NCBI RefSeq assembly: GCF_040718835.1 | Contig: NZ_JBFEFG010000281.1 | Location: 62,001-126,000 of the forward strand | Source: Bremerella sp. JC817 | GTDB taxonomy: Bacteria; Planctomycetota; Planctomycetia; Pirellulales; Pirellulaceae | DNA length: 64,000 nucleotides | Reading direction: 5' to 3' | In this document: piece after piece, positions 30,891 to 40,593 of the stretch | How the letters are laid out: every line of letters starts with the position of its first letter | Numbering within the stretch: the stretch's first letter is position 1 | Notes under the pieces: model-generated | Told to the model about the DNA's origin: nothing | The model's input: only the letters and a program-made list of their open reading frames with translations | Database searches by the model: none | Position numbers and translations under genes: made by a program

Positions 30891-31994
30891 ATGAAGGCGA
30901 TTGCGGTTAAACCCGGGACACCTAACAGCGTTCACCTGCGTGACATTCCTGAACCCACCCTCGATCAGTTCCCCAACGGCAAGGGTGTGCTGGTGAAGGT
31001 TCTGAAGGTGGGCGTCGATGCCACGGACAAGGAAATCAACGAAGCCCTCTACGGCAACGCCCCTCCCGGGGACGACTTCATGGTGATCGGTCACGAATCG
31101 TTCGGCATCGTCGAAGCCGTCGGCGAGAACGTCACCCGCTTCAAGCCAGGCGATTACGTCACCGCGACGGTCCGTCGTCCCGGTGGCTCGATCTACGACA
31201 AGATCGGCACCTACGACATGACCAGCGAAGAAACCTACTACGAACGCGGTATCAACCTGCTGCATGGTTACCTGACCGAAAAGTTCGTCGACGAAGAAGA
31301 CTACATCATTCGCGTGCCAGAAGGTCTGACCCACCTGCACGTGCTGATGGAACCAATGAGCTGTGCCGCCAAGGCCGTTCATCAGGCTTACGAAGTTCAG
31401 CGTCGCATGAAGGTCTGGAGCCCCAAGGTGGCCTGGGTCATGGGTGCCGGCCAGATCGGCTTGCTGACAACCCTGGCTCTGCGTCTGCGTGGCCTTCAGG
31501 TTTGCACGATTGCCCGCTCGGCTGGTCCTCACCTGAAGTCGGAAATCGTCGAAGGCATGGAAGCAACCTACGTTGCCACCAAAGACACCGACCTCGACGA
31601 ACTGGTCAAGAAGACAGGCCGCCCGGATATCATCGTCGACGCGACCGGTAGCAGCATCATCGCCTTCGAGAGCATGAAGTACCTCGGCTTGAACGGCGTG
31701 CTGGTCTTCACCAGTGTCACCGGCGACAGCGACAAGCACGAGTTGCCAACCTCGAAGATCAACCTGGAATGGGTTTTGGGCAACAAGCTGCTGTTGGGTA
31801 GCGTGAACGCCAACCGCGATCACTTCGAGATGGGTATCCGCGATCTCGCATTGGGCGAAATGATGTACCCCGGCGTGACCGAAAAGATTCTGACCAACCC
31901 AGTCGACGGCCTGGAAAACTACGCCGAAATGATGCGACTGCTGGTCGAAGACAACTCGGCCTTGAAGGTCTACGTCAACGTCGCCTCCGAATAG
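30891..31994 (+). CDS. gdh: Glucose 1-dehydrogenase (archaeal-type medium-chain dehydrogenase)
   Basis: The ATG at 30891 gives the family N-terminus MKAIAVKPG; a longer frame from 30804 adds 29 residues without family character. The 367-residue protein is a zinc-type MDR enzyme oxidising glucose to gluconolactone with NAD(P)+. Catalytic zinc ligands are probably D43, H68 and E69 in IGHESFG, plus the Glu in LMEPMSCA; Asp in place of Cys at the first site occurs in halophilic archaeal glucose dehydrogenases. The cysteine cluster that binds structural zinc in many relatives is absent (the corresponding stretch reads [12 protein letters not shown]). The nucleotide-binding loop is GAGQIG. A nested inverted-repeat structure follows the gene. 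Confidence 0.85.
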   Translation: MKAIAVKPGTPNSVHLRDIPEPTLDQFPNGKGVLVKVLKVGVDATDKEINEALYGNAPPGDDFMVIGHESFGIVEAVGENVTRFKPGDYVTATVRRPGGSIYDKIGTYDMTSEETYYERGINLLHGYLTEKFVDEEDYIIRVPEGLTHLHVLMEPMSCAAKAVHQAYEVQRRMKVWSPKVAWVMGAGQIGLLTTLALRLRGLQVCTIARSAGPHLKSEIVEGMEATYVATKDTDLDELVKKTGRPDIIVDATGSSIIAFESMKYLGLNGVLVFTSVTGDSDKHELPTSKINLEWVLGNKLLLGSVNANRDHFEMGIRDLALGEMMYPGVTEKILTNPVDGLENYAEMMRLLVEDNSALKVYVNVASE

Positions 31995-32021
31995 TCGCGA
32001 CCTGACCTCGTAAACTTTGGC

Positions 32022-32101
32022 AGGGTCCGCGGTGCGGCTCAGCAGCTTGACGAAATCGAACATAAGATTTCGATAGGCATCTGATCCTTACCGCGGACCC
32101 T
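32022..32101 (+). other. Nested inverted repeats between gdh and the molybdopterin oxidoreductase gene
   Basis: AGGGTCCGCGGT (32022-32033) pairs perfectly with ACCGCGGACCCT (32090-32101). Inside it, CGAAATC (32051-32057) pairs with GATTTCG (32066-32072) around an 8-base loop. It starts 27 bases after the gdh stop and ends 112 bases before the next start codon. It could be a terminator for gdh or a structured leader; no T-run follows. Confidence 0.6.
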
Positions 32102-32213
32102 CCTTATGCGCGGATGGATTTCCTGGAGTGCCCGATTTGCTAGAATGACTCCAGCGAGGGAAATCTCGGACGATCACCCTTTTGGCCCCACCCGAACAAC
32201 AGGACGACCCGAT

Positions 32214-34397
32214 ATGAAAAAGCCATCCAGTGGCGGCGGCTGGCAAGCGATTCGGTACACGTTTCAAAAAGCGCGTGAAGCGGGCGGGTACTGGAAGTTC
32301 TGGAAAGCAATGCGGAGCAAGAATGCGTGCAAAACGTGTGCGCTCGGCATGGGTGGCCAGAAAGGGGGCATGGTCAACGAACGTGGCACCTTCCCCGAAG
32401 TCTGTAAGAAGTCGATGCAGGCCATGGCGGCCGACATGCAGGGAGCCATTCCAGCCGAGTTCTGGCAAACCTACAGCATCCCGCAGCTGAAGAAGTTCAC
32501 TCCCTACCAGATGGAGCATGCCGGTCGGTTGACCGAGCCGATGCTATGGGAGGCCGAAACGCAGCACTATCGTCCGATCTCGTGGGACGAAGCACTTGGC
32601 CGCGTGATTGGCAAGCTGAAGCAACTTTCCGCCGACGAGACTTTCTGGTACTTCAGCGGTCGCAGTAGCATGGAGGCAGGCTTCCTGCTGCAGTTGTTCG
32701 CTCGCTTGTACGGTACGAACAACGTCAACAATTGCAGTTACTATTGCCACCAGGCAAGCGGCGTCGGCCTGGCCACTACCATCGGCAGTGGCACCGCGAC
32801 GATTGTGCTCGAGGATGTCGAGCACGCTGACCTGGTTTTCGTGATCGGTGGCAACCCTGCCAGCAATCACCCGCGACTGATGTCGACGCTGAAGCATGTC
32901 CGTCGTCGCGGCGGCGAAGTGATTGTGATCAATCCGGTAGTCGAAACGGGTCTGGTGAACTTTCGCATCCCGAGCGATCCGATCAGCATGCTGTTCGGCA
33001 CCAAGATCGCCACGCTCTACGTCCAGCCCGACATCGGCGGCGACCTGGCACTGCTGTGCGGGATCGCCAAGCGCGTCCTCGAAGTGGGAGGCCAGGACCA
33101 GGACTTCCTGGATAACCATTGCGAAAACTCCGAGGCGTGGCTGGCCTACCTGCGTGACCTCTCGTGGGACGAGATCGAAACGAAGTCGGGCGTCGGCAAG
33201 CTGAAAATCGAAGACATAGCACAGCGATATATCCAGGCCGAACGGGTCATCTTCAGCTGGACCATGGGCATCACCCATCATGCCCATGGTGTGAACAATG
33301 TCCAAGCGATCGCGGCATTGGCAGCCCTGCGAGGCATGGTTGGCAAGCCGGGCTGCGGCCTGATGCCGATCCGTGGTCATTCCAACGTGCAAGGCATTGG
33401 CTCGGTCGGTGTGACCCCAACGCTGAAGCAGGCGATTTTCGACGGGCTGGAAAAAGAATACGGCGTGCAACTGCCCACGACGCCGGGGCTCGATACGCTT
33501 GGCTGCATGGAAGATGCTCACTCTGGCAAGCTGAAGATGGGCTTCTGCCTGGGGGGCAATCTATATGGATCGAACCCTGACCTGGCGTTCGCGGCAGAGT
33601 CGATTCAGCAGCTCGATACGATGGTGTACTTAAGCACGACGCTCAATACCGGCCACGCGCATGGGCTGGCGAAGGAAACGATCATCCTGCCGGTGCTGGC
33701 TCGCGATGAAGAGCCTTACCAGACCACCCAGGAATCGATGTTCAACTACGTTCGAATGTCGGAAGGTGGACCACGTCGGCTGGCTGGCCCGCGCGGCGAA
33801 GTCGACGTGATCGCTTCAATTGCTCAAGGTGTGCTCGAAGACCGCACGCCGATCGACTGGCAATCGATGCAAGACACCAACAAAATTCGCGCCGCCCTGG
33901 CAAAGGTGGTTCCGGGCTTCGAAAAGATCGCCTCGATCGACAAGACCAAAGAAGAGTTTCAGATCGACGGGCGAACGTTCCACACGCCCAAGTTCCCCAC
34001 GCCAAGTGGCCGCTTGATTCTGCACACGCACGAGATCCCTGACCTGAAGGGGACCGGCGAAAATGAACTTCGCCTGATGACGGTGCGTAGTGAGGGTCAG
34101 TTCAACACGGTGGTTTACGAAGAGTATGACATCTATCGCGGAATCGACCGCCGTGATGTGATTGTGATGCATCCCGACGACTGCCAGCGTCTGGGAATTT
34201 CGGCCGGGCAGAAGGTGTCGATCCAATCGAACATCGGCAAGATCGATGGCTTCACTGTCCATGTCTTCCCTGACATCAAACCAGGCAACGCCCTGATGTA
34301 TTACCCCGAAGCCAATACCTTGGTGTCCCGTACGGCCGACCCCCAATCGAAAACCCCCGCTTTTAAGGGCGTAGTCGTTACGGTTCGCCCCGTTTAG
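32214..34397 (+). CDS. Molybdopterin oxidoreductase of the FdhF/YdeP family
   Basis: The start at 32214 matches the family N-terminus (MKKPSSGGGWQAIRYT, like MKK..GGWGA in YdeP); a longer frame to 32106 is not needed. The 727-residue protein binds bis-molybdopterin guanine dinucleotide: FYFSGRSS-like FWYFSGRSSMEAGF, VIGGNPASNHPR, WTMGITHHAHGVNNVQ and GCGLMPIRGHSNVQG are visible. The N-terminal cysteine set is only CKTC, too few for a 4Fe-4S cluster of the classical formate dehydrogenase type. No selenocysteine codon is evident. YdeP proteins are associated with acid resistance in E. coli, but the substrate is unknown. A MarR regulator is encoded 112 bases downstream on the same strand. Confidence 0.9.
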   Translation: MKKPSSGGGWQAIRYTFQKAREAGGYWKFWKAMRSKNACKTCALGMGGQKGGMVNERGTFPEVCKKSMQAMAADMQGAIPAEFWQTYSIPQLKKFTPYQMEHAGRLTEPMLWEAETQHYRPISWDEALGRVIGKLKQLSADETFWYFSGRSSMEAGFLLQLFARLYGTNNVNNCSYYCHQASGVGLATTIGSGTATIVLEDVEHADLVFVIGGNPASNHPRLMSTLKHVRRRGGEVIVINPVVETGLVNFRIPSDPISMLFGTKIATLYVQPDIGGDLALLCGIAKRVLEVGGQDQDFLDNHCENSEAWLAYLRDLSWDEIETKSGVGKLKIEDIAQRYIQAERVIFSWTMGITHHAHGVNNVQAIAALAALRGMVGKPGCGLMPIRGHSNVQGIGSVGVTPTLKQAIFDGLEKEYGVQLPTTPGLDTLGCMEDAHSGKLKMGFCLGGNLYGSNPDLAFAAESIQQLDTMVYLSTTLNTGHAHGLAKETIILPVLARDEEPYQTTQESMFNYVRMSEGGPRRLAGPRGEVDVIASIAQGVLEDRTPIDWQSMQDTNKIRAALAKVVPGFEKIASIDKTKEEFQIDGRTFHTPKFPTPSGRLILHTHEIPDLKGTGENELRLMTVRSEGQFNTVVYEEYDIYRGIDRRDVIVMHPDDCQRLGISAGQKVSIQSNIGKIDGFTVHVFPDIKPGNALMYYPEANTLVSRTADPQSKTPAFKGVVVTVRPV

Positions 34398-34509
34398 CCT
34401 TTAACTTCCCACCCCAGTCCTGCCAGCCCCACCACGACTGTGTTCCCTTCCTGGCGTGCCTTGTAGAATAACGGTGCGCGGCCTGTTACTCGATCGAAAT
34501 TGTTCCCAC

Positions 34510-34956
34510 ATGACCTGGAAAAAGGACGACCTGCTCTGCTTTCACCTAGGTGTAGCGATGCGAAAAATTTCGCGAATCTATACCGAAGGCTTGGCATCTT
34601 ATGATGTAACTCCGGCGCAGCTGTTCATGCTCTCGTGCCTTCATTCGTGCGACGGTCAAAAGCCGAGCGAACTGGCCGATCAGGTTCACCTGGATGCGAG
34701 CAGCATGACCGGTTTGCTGGATCGAACCGAGAAGGCGAAGCTGATTCGCCGCATGCGGGACCCTGCCGATCGTCGCGCCTTGCGGATCTATTTGACCGAT
34801 CTCGGCTTGACGACGATCGAGGAGTTGAAACCGGTGATCGCTCAACTACAAGAGCGAGTCCGTCATACTTTTTTCGAGGGATACAGCGACGAGCAAATTG
34901 CGAGCTTCATGGAGATCCTTCGCAATGCAGGCCAGTCGTCTGACCGACCTCTATGA
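34510..34956 (+). CDS. MarR-family transcriptional regulator
   Basis: The ATG at 34510 (MTWKKDDLLCFHLG) is chosen; the frame continues 18 codons upstream without family character. The 148-residue protein has the winged helix: recognition region at about 55-75 (PSELADQVHLDASSMTGLLDR) and a wing RRMRDPADRRALRIYLTD, the classic DxRxxxxxLT signature of MarR. Such dimers repress nearby genes and release DNA on binding small molecules or oxidants. The adjacent YdeP-type oxidoreductase upstream or DinB gene 24 bases downstream is a likely target; this is inference. Confidence 0.9.
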   Translation: MTWKKDDLLCFHLGVAMRKISRIYTEGLASYDVTPAQLFMLSCLHSCDGQKPSELADQVHLDASSMTGLLDRTEKAKLIRRMRDPADRRALRIYLTDLGLTTIEELKPVIAQLQERVRHTFFEGYSDEQIASFMEILRNAGQSSDRPL

Positions 34957-34980
34957 TTTGCTTCCCAGGAGCTTCTTTTC

Positions 34981-35499
34981 ATGTCGATGATCGAACGCCT
35001 GCAACATCAGCTTCAATCGGCTCGTGGGTTTACATGCCGCATTCTGGGCGATTTTCAAAAGCCGGAAGACTGGGTCGCCCAGGTCTGCAATCAGAGCAAT
35101 CACGCGCTTTGGTTCATCGGGCACATGGCGACGACCGACAATTTCTTCATTTCGCTGCTGGCCCCAGAAAAGCAACTCGCGAAGGACGATTATCAAGAGA
35201 TGTTCGGGCTCGGCTCGACCCCGTCGCCGAAGCTGGAAGATTACCCGCCGATCGAAGAAGTGCGGGCCTACATGGACGATCGTCGGCAGGTGCTGCTCGA
35301 AATCCTGGGAGGTCTCAGCGATGACGATCTCAGCACGAAGACTCCCGACGGAACGCCTGATTTCCTGGCCGACTATGGTCAGGTCTTTGAAACGGCGATC
35401 TGGCACGAAGGTCTGCACAGCGGTCAGCTGACCATGGTCCGGCGTTCGCTCGGACATTTGCCCACGACGCCGCCCCCAGGCTCGCAGCAAGGGGTTTAA
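34981..35499 (+). CDS. DinB-superfamily protein
   Basis: The protein has 172 residues, predicted as a four-helix bundle. Candidate metal-binding histidines are in FIGHMATTDNFF and in IWHEGLHSGQLTMVRR, spaced as in DinB/YfiT-type proteins. A likely thiol-related or hydrolytic enzyme, but the substrate is unknown. It follows the MarR gene by 24 bases, suggesting an operon. Its TAA stop codon overlaps that of the convergent DtxR gene (TTAA at 35496-35499), leaving no room for a separate terminator. Confidence 0.85.
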   Translation: MSMIERLQHQLQSARGFTCRILGDFQKPEDWVAQVCNQSNHALWFIGHMATTDNFFISLLAPEKQLAKDDYQEMFGLGSTPSPKLEDYPPIEEVRAYMDDRRQVLLEILGGLSDDDLSTKTPDGTPDFLADYGQVFETAIWHEGLHSGQLTMVRRSLGHLPTTPPPGSQQGV

Positions 35500-36158
35500 G
35501 AGACCGCGGTTACCATCAACTTCTCGGCCGCTTCCAAACCGAGTGCGGTCACCCGGCCTTCGATGTCGATGGTTACGATGCCTGCTTCGGCGCGGCAGGA
35601 AATCAGCTTCGCTTCGCATCCCGGCTGAAGCGATTCTTCGCTGAGATAGCGCAGAAAGTCCGAGCTCTGCTCCATCACGCGCACCAGGCGGAATGGCTTA
35701 CCCGGTTCCCACTGCGTGAGCTTCACCCCTTGTTCGGTGCGAATCTTACCGTCAGCAGTCGGGATTGGATCGCCGTGCGGGTCGGACGAGGGATAGCCCA
35801 GATATTGATCGATGCGATCGACCAGGAAGTCGCTGACGGCGTGCTCCATGTTCTCGGCCTCTTCGTGGACTTCATCCCAAGCTAGATCGAGCGTGTGCAC
35901 CAGAAACAATTCAATCAGACGATGACGCCGCAAGACGCGCAAGGCAAGCTTCCGACCGCTGTCGGTCAGGCGAACCCCTTCGTACTTGGTATACGAGGCC
36001 AGACCCGTTTCGCTGAGGGTCTTCATCATGCTGGTGACCGTGCCGGGCGAGACTTCCAGGGCAGTCGATATCTCACCGGTCGACGCTGCTTTTTCCGGTG
36101 CCTGTAAAGAGATCTGATAGATCGCTTTAACGTAGTTCTCGATCGTCAAGCTAGGCAT
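35496..36158 (-). CDS. DtxR/MntR-family metal-dependent repressor
   Basis: The protein has 220 residues: N-terminal winged helix (about 5-65, TVTSMMKTLSETGLA), then a dimerisation and metal-binding domain (about 66-140, with HRLIELFLV, DEVHEEAENMEHAVSD containing the usual His and Glu ligands). A C-terminal SH3-like/FeoA-like domain spans about 145-220. Family members bind Mn2+ or Fe2+ and repress metal-uptake or defence genes. No transporter gene is adjacent, so the targets are elsewhere. Which metal it senses cannot be read from the sequence. Confidence 0.93.
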   Translation of the reverse strand: MPSLTIENYVKAIYQISLQAPEKAASTGEISTALEVSPGTVTSMMKTLSETGLASYTKYEGVRLTDSGRKLALRVLRRHRLIELFLVHTLDLAWDEVHEEAENMEHAVSDFLVDRIDQYLGYPSSDPHGDPIPTADGKIRTEQGVKLTQWEPGKPFRLVRVMEQSSDFLRYLSEESLQPGCEAKLISCRAEAGIVTIDIEGRVTALGLEAAEKLMVTAVS

Positions 36159-36209
36159 GAGGGAAGGCTCCGGATGGGTTGAGGCACCGGAATTTTAAAC
36201 GGTTCCCCC

Positions 36210-37484
36210 CTAAGCGGCAATCTGACGTCGCTTCGTTTTGTCGGGCCCTGATGGCGCCGCCGTGGGGCCAACGACGATCTCGTGCTGATGCAGAAAGTCG
36301 ATCAGATTATCGGCGTCGACCCACAAGTTCGACTCTTCCGTATCGATGTTCCCTTCGATCGGCTTGGCCACGTGCCAGTAGAACGAATGACCGCAGGCCG
36401 CGGCCAGCTCTGCGAAGCAATCGTAAGGACGATAAGGCGTTCCCAGTTCAATAACCTTCGCCCCAGGAGGCGCGAAGACCATGTTCGCCAGGCCGGCACC
36501 ATGGGGTCCCATGATCACGTCGGCCTGTTGGAACAATTCGATCTGCTCGCGGACCGACATTGTTTCGAGAAAGTGCCGCTCGAAGCCTAGTCGCTCAAGC
36601 TTCGGCATGAACTCGTCTTCGTTCAAACAGTTGCGCAGCTTCATGCGGCCCCGCGAAACATAGACCAACTTGCGAGGCTCTTGCTTTACCTTCGACCAGG
36701 GCAAGCTGGCAGCGGTCTCGAAAAGAAACTGCGTCTCTTCTTCGCGAACTGGATGCTGATCGTTGGGAACGCAGACCATGTCGGCTTGAACATGCGCGTG
36801 GTAGCTTTCCGGAATGACTTTCTTCGTATCGACGCCGAAGAGAGCGAGCATCTCGCGATGATACGGGCGGCTCATCGGAGCATACAGCTTGTCGTAGGTG
36901 ACGCCCGCCTTGGCAAACAAACGCAGCTTTGGAATCGCTTCGGTGAGGAAGTGAAAGTAGTTGTTGCTGGACCAGCCGAAGGAAATCACACCGAGCGTTC
37001 CGGAAACCTTCTTCAGTCGCGGCAGGTAACCTTGATGCAAATATTGCGGAATCGTGCCGTGGTCGCTCATCCCAGGGAAACGGATCATCCCGAAATCGGG
37101 CAGATGGCAATTGTCGTTGGTGATCACGGCAACGCCGCGCGAAGCGACGCGGGCCTGCTTTAAGCTCGTGAGCGAGGCCCCTTCCAGATTTCGCTGGACT
37201 GGACCGTAGATATAGTTCGAGAAAGTCGCGTGTTTCGCTCCCCTGGTTTGATCGAGAACCGGTTCAATCGCTTCGAGGGTACCACCCATCGTTCGCGGCG
37301 GGCCGACCACTTCTCGGGCAGGCTCGAGATCTGCCACCGAACCACTAGCGCAATTCTTTTCCACCCACGACTTCGACAGATCGAAGTGAGTTGGGGGTGG
37401 TGTCCCCACAAGACGGTTCCAGGCAGTTCGAGTTCGACGGCGCAGCTCGTGCCGCGCGCGAATAAGCGACTTCACTTCCAGCAT
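36210..37484 (-). CDS. Glycosyltransferase family 61 protein
   Basis: The ATG at 37484 (MLEVKSLIRARHEL) is preferred; the frame extends 7 codons further. The protein of about 424 residues shows the GT61 (DUF563) core: ISFGWSSNNYFHFLTEAIPKL near the middle, KLVYVSRGR, then IMGPHGAGLANMVFAPPGAKVIELG toward the C-terminus. GT61 enzymes transfer sugars such as xylose or GlcNAc onto glycans; bacterial members occur in capsule and O-antigen clusters. It is not in a larger polysaccharide cluster here, but it is next to the sulfate-activation genes. That adjacency would fit synthesis of a sulfated glycan, as an inference only. Confidence 0.85.
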   Translation of the reverse strand: MLEVKSLIRARHELRRRTRTAWNRLVGTPPPTHFDLSKSWVEKNCASGSVADLEPAREVVGPPRTMGGTLEAIEPVLDQTRGAKHATFSNYIYGPVQRNLEGASLTSLKQARVASRGVAVITNDNCHLPDFGMIRFPGMSDHGTIPQYLHQGYLPRLKKVSGTLGVISFGWSSNNYFHFLTEAIPKLRLFAKAGVTYDKLYAPMSRPYHREMLALFGVDTKKVIPESYHAHVQADMVCVPNDQHPVREEETQFLFETAASLPWSKVKQEPRKLVYVSRGRMKLRNCLNEDEFMPKLERLGFERHFLETMSVREQIELFQQADVIMGPHGAGLANMVFAPPGAKVIELGTPYRPYDCFAELAAACGHSFYWHVAKPIEGNIDTEESNLWVDADNLIDFLHQHEIVVGPTAAPSGPDKTKRRQIAA

Positions 37485-37565
37485 CCTCAAATGGCGATCA
37501 ATCAATGGCGGCTGAAAGTATCGAAATTCTTTAGGAATGAGGCAATAGATATTATCTTGCCACCA

Positions 37566-37586
37566 ACCCCACCCAGTGGGCGGGGT
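37566..37586 (-). terminator. Compact hairpin behind cysNC
   Basis: ACCCC-A-CCC pairs with GGG-C-GGGGT (37566-37574 with 37578-37586): eight G-C/A-T pairs, one mismatch and a 3-base loop, starting 5 bases beyond the cysNC stop codon. No T-run on the minus strand. Confidence 0.45.
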
Positions 37587-37591
37587 CGTTC

Positions 37592-39523
37592 CTAGTCGAT
37601 GATGCCTCGCTGTTGAAGCAGTTCATAGATTTTATCGACACACTCGTCGACACCCAACTCGTGCGTTGGCAACACCAAATCGGCGTTTTCCGGGACTTCG
37701 TAGTCGTAACTGACACCTGGAAAATTGGTGATCTCGCCGCTGTCGGCCTTTTCGTAGATGCCCGAGTCATCACGCTTGCGGCAAACATCGACCGGGGCCG
37801 ACAGGTAAACCGTCAGGAACTGGTCAGCACCGATCGCATCGGCTGCCTTCTGACGAACTTCGGCATTCGGTGCCAGGAAGGCTGCGATACACAGCACGCC
37901 CGAGTCGTTCAGCATGCGAGCGATCTCGCTGCCGCGACGCAAGTTCTCGCTCCGCTGCTCGGCGGTGTAGCCCAGATCTTTGCTGATACCACGGCGGAGG
38001 TTCTGCCCGTCGAGGACGATGCTGGTCTTGCCTTCGTCGAACAAGCGACGCTCCAGGGCATAGGCGATCGTCGTCTTGCCGGCACCGGTCAAACCGGTCA
38101 GCAGCAATGTGGCAGGCTTCTGACCGAAGCGAGCGGCTCGTTCTTCGACCGAGACATTGCCCTTCGACGACTGCAAGGTTTCGTCACCTTCGACGTCCCA
38201 CAATTCGTCCTGGTCGCTGGAATCGCGATCGATGATCATACCGGCACCGACGGTGCGGTTGGTCATGTAATCGATCAGAATGAAAGCGCCGGTCGTCTTG
38301 TTCTTGGCGTAAGCATCGTAGCAAACCGGTTGGTTCAGCTTGACCGAGCAGCGGCCGATTTCGTTCAACTTCAAGGCTGGCGAATCGGCACGATGCAGCG
38401 TGTTGACATCGACGTTGTAACGGACGCGCGAAATGCTTCCGGTCATCGTCTTGGTCGCGTGCTTAACGAAGTACTGCTTGCCTGGCACGAGCGGTTCTTC
38501 CGACATCCAAACAACCATCGCGTCGAACTGACTGTCGACCTTCGGACGGTTGCCAGGACGGACAATGATATCGCCGCGGCTACAGTCGATCTCGTCCTCG
38601 AAGGTCATGGTGACCGACATAGGCGGGTAGGCTTCTTCGACATCGCCATCCATCGTGACAATGCTTTTGACCTTGGTTGTCTTCTTGGATGGCAACACCA
38701 TCACTTCTTCGCCGGGACGAATGGTGCCCGAGGCAACAGTTCCGCAGAAACCGCGGAAGTTCAAGTCGGGACGATTCACCAATTGAACCGGGAAGCGGAA
38801 GTCTTGCAGATTGCGATCGGAACCGATGTAAAGGTTCTCGAGCATGTGCATCAGCGTGGCACCTTCGTACCACGGCATCTTCTCGCTCTTCTCGACCAGG
38901 TTGTCCCCCTTCAACGCCGAAAGTGGCAGGAAGTGGACGTCATCGGCCGACATCTTGGCGGCGAAGTCGATGTAATCTTGCTTAATCTTCTCGTAGACTT
39001 CCTGGCTGTAATCAACCAGGTCCATCTTGTTGATCGCGACCAGAATATGACGAATGCCCAGCAGCGACGTGATGAAGCTGTGACGTTTGGTTTGGGTGAG
39101 CACACCATGACGGGCGTCGATCAGAATGATCGCGAGGTCGGCGGTCGAAGCACCGGTCGCCATGTTTCGCGTGTACTGCTCGTGCCCGGGCGTGTCCGCG
39201 ACGATGAACTTACGCTTGGCAGTCGAGAAGTAGCGATAGGCCACGTCGATCGTGATGCCTTGTTCGCGTTCTTCTTTGAGCCCGTCCATGAAGAGGGCCG
39301 GGTCGATCTCGCCCCCCACGGTACCGTGCGTGGCCGAGTCTTTCTCGATCGCAGCGAGTTGATCTTCGTAGGCCGCCTTCGATTCCATCAGCAGCTTGCC
39401 AAGCAGCGTGCTCTTACCGTCGTCGACGCTTCCGCACGTGATGAACCGCAGCAGTTCCTTCTTCTCGTGCTGGGCGAGATAGGCGTGAATGTCGGTGGCG
39501 ATCAGGTCAGATTTGTGAGACAT
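37592..39523 (-). CDS. cysNC: Bifunctional sulfate adenylyltransferase subunit 1 / adenylylsulfate kinase
   Basis: The protein has 643 residues. The N-terminal two thirds is the CysN GTPase (G1 GSVDDGKST at 31-39, then [13 protein letters not shown] and NKMDLVDYS), which drives ATP-sulfurylase with CysD to make APS. The C-terminal part is APS kinase (Walker [10 protein letters not shown] at 477-485, then [16 protein letters not shown]), which phosphorylates APS to PAPS. Fusion of the two is common in bacteria. PAPS feeds sulfate reduction or sulfotransfer; no reductase gene is in the window. It lies 50 bases behind cysD in the same transcript. Confidence 0.97.
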   Translation of the reverse strand: MSHKSDLIATDIHAYLAQHEKKELLRFITCGSVDDGKSTLLGKLLMESKAAYEDQLAAIEKDSATHGTVGGEIDPALFMDGLKEEREQGITIDVAYRYFSTAKRKFIVADTPGHEQYTRNMATGASTADLAIILIDARHGVLTQTKRHSFITSLLGIRHILVAINKMDLVDYSQEVYEKIKQDYIDFAAKMSADDVHFLPLSALKGDNLVEKSEKMPWYEGATLMHMLENLYIGSDRNLQDFRFPVQLVNRPDLNFRGFCGTVASGTIRPGEEVMVLPSKKTTKVKSIVTMDGDVEEAYPPMSVTMTFEDEIDCSRGDIIVRPGNRPKVDSQFDAMVVWMSEEPLVPGKQYFVKHATKTMTGSISRVRYNVDVNTLHRADSPALKLNEIGRCSVKLNQPVCYDAYAKNKTTGAFILIDYMTNRTVGAGMIIDRDSSDQDELWDVEGDETLQSSKGNVSVEERAARFGQKPATLLLTGLTGAGKTTIAYALERRLFDEGKTSIVLDGQNLRRGISKDLGYTAEQRSENLRRGSEIARMLNDSGVLCIAAFLAPNAEVRQKAADAIGADQFLTVYLSAPVDVCRKRDDSGIYEKADSGEITNFPGVSYDYEVPENADLVLPTHELGVDECVDKIYELLQQRGIID

Positions 39524-39573
39524 GGTTCTTCGTATTCAATGATTCGTGGCGAGGAAGGTCGTCCAGTTCGCGA

Positions 39574-40482
39574 TTAGAAGTAGCCTTCTTCCTTCTTCTT
39601 CTGCATCGAGGCTCCCTGATCCTTGTCGATGGCTCGACCTTGACGTTCCGACGTCGTGGTCAGCAGCATCTCTTGGATGATATCGGGGAGCGTGACCGCT
39701 TCCGATTCGACCGCACCGGTCAACGGATAGCAGCCCAACGTGCGGAAGCGAACCATCTTCTCTTCCACTTTTTCGCCTGGCTCGAGCTTAATTCGATCGT
39801 CGTCGACCATGATCCACATGTCGTTACGCCACACGACAGGACGCTTGGCCGAGTAGTACAGCGGAACGATCGGGATGTTTTCGAGGTGGATGTATTGCCA
39901 GACGTCCAGCTCGGTCCAGTTCGACAAAGGGAACACGCGGATGCTTTCCCCTTTGTTGACCTTGGTGTTGTACAGATTCCACAGTTCGGGACGCTGGTTC
40001 TTCGGATCCCAGCGGTGACTGCGGTCGCGGAACGAAAAGACACGTTCCTTCGCACGCGACTTTTCTTCGTCACGGCGAGCACCACCGAAAGCGGCGTCGA
40101 ACTTGTATTTGTCCAGGGCCTGCTTCAGCGAGACCGTCTTCATCAAGTCGGTATGGCGAACGCTGTCCTCGAACGGATCGATTCCCAGCTTCTTGCCTTC
40201 TTCGTTGATATGCACGATCAGATCGAGCCCCAGTTCGTTGCGAGCGTAGTCTTCGCGGAACTGAATCATTTCCTTGAACTTCCACGTCGTGTCGACGTGC
40301 ATCAAAGGAAACGGCGGCTTGGCAGGATAAAACGCCTTCATGGCCAGGTGGACCATGACCGACGAGTCTTTGCCAACCGAATACAACATCACTGGGTTCT
40401 CAAACTCGGCCGCAACTTCGCGGATGATATGGATGCTTTCTGCTTCCAACTGTTTGAGATGCGTAATCTGATAACCGGACAT
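39574..40482 (-). CDS. cysD: Sulfate adenylyltransferase subunit 2
   Basis: The protein has 302 residues, the usual CysD length. The PP-loop ATP-pyrophosphatase motif [10 protein letters not shown] is at about 34-43, followed by [28 protein letters not shown] and the C-terminal [22 protein letters not shown], all diagnostic. It forms APS from ATP and sulfate with CysN. It is the first gene of a two-gene unit with cysNC, with its own promoter at 40594-40622 and a leader of about 105 bases carrying two hairpins. Confidence 0.97.
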   Translation of the reverse strand: MSGYQITHLKQLEAESIHIIREVAAEFENPVMLYSVGKDSSVMVHLAMKAFYPAKPPFPLMHVDTTWKFKEMIQFREDYARNELGLDLIVHINEEGKKLGIDPFEDSVRHTDLMKTVSLKQALDKYKFDAAFGGARRDEEKSRAKERVFSFRDRSHRWDPKNQRPELWNLYNTKVNKGESIRVFPLSNWTELDVWQYIHLENIPIVPLYYSAKRPVVWRNDMWIMVDDDRIKLEPGEKVEEKMVRFRTLGCYPLTGAVESEAVTLPDIIQEMLLTTTSERQGRAIDKDQGASMQKKKEEGYF

Positions 40483-40519
40483 CGATCAATCGCTGTGGGT
40501 TTAAGTTAGGCAGGTTGGT

Positions 40520-40586
40520 CGGCACGCAGGGTGCCCTCTGCCGGCAAGTGCGGTTCTCTAAGCCTGTCAGGAAAACCAGGAGAGAA
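40520..40586 (-). promoter_or_regulatory. Structured 5' leader of the cysD-cysNC transcript
   Basis: Two hairpins lie in the untranslated leader. At the 5' end, TTCTCT and CCTG pair with CAGG and AGAGAA (40554-40586), ten pairs with a 3-base bulge. Nearer the gene, CGGCA pairs with TGCCG (40520-40543) with an inner AGG/CCT. No known riboswitch consensus is recognised. The first hairpin begins within a few bases of the predicted transcription start. Confidence 0.5.
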
Positions 40587-40593
40587 TCGCCTG

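Noticed and set aside
30858..32063. A 401-codon open frame antisense to glucose dehydrogenase
   Set aside because: Opposite a clear MDR enzyme, no recognisable motif, runs through the inverted repeat downstream of it.
37613..39577. A 654-codon open frame antisense to cysNC
   Set aside because: The translation has no family character, while the sense strand is a clear CysN/CysC protein.
40483..40590. SAM riboswitch in the cysD leader
   Set aside because: The leader folds into hairpins, but none of the SAM-I/II core sequences is visible.
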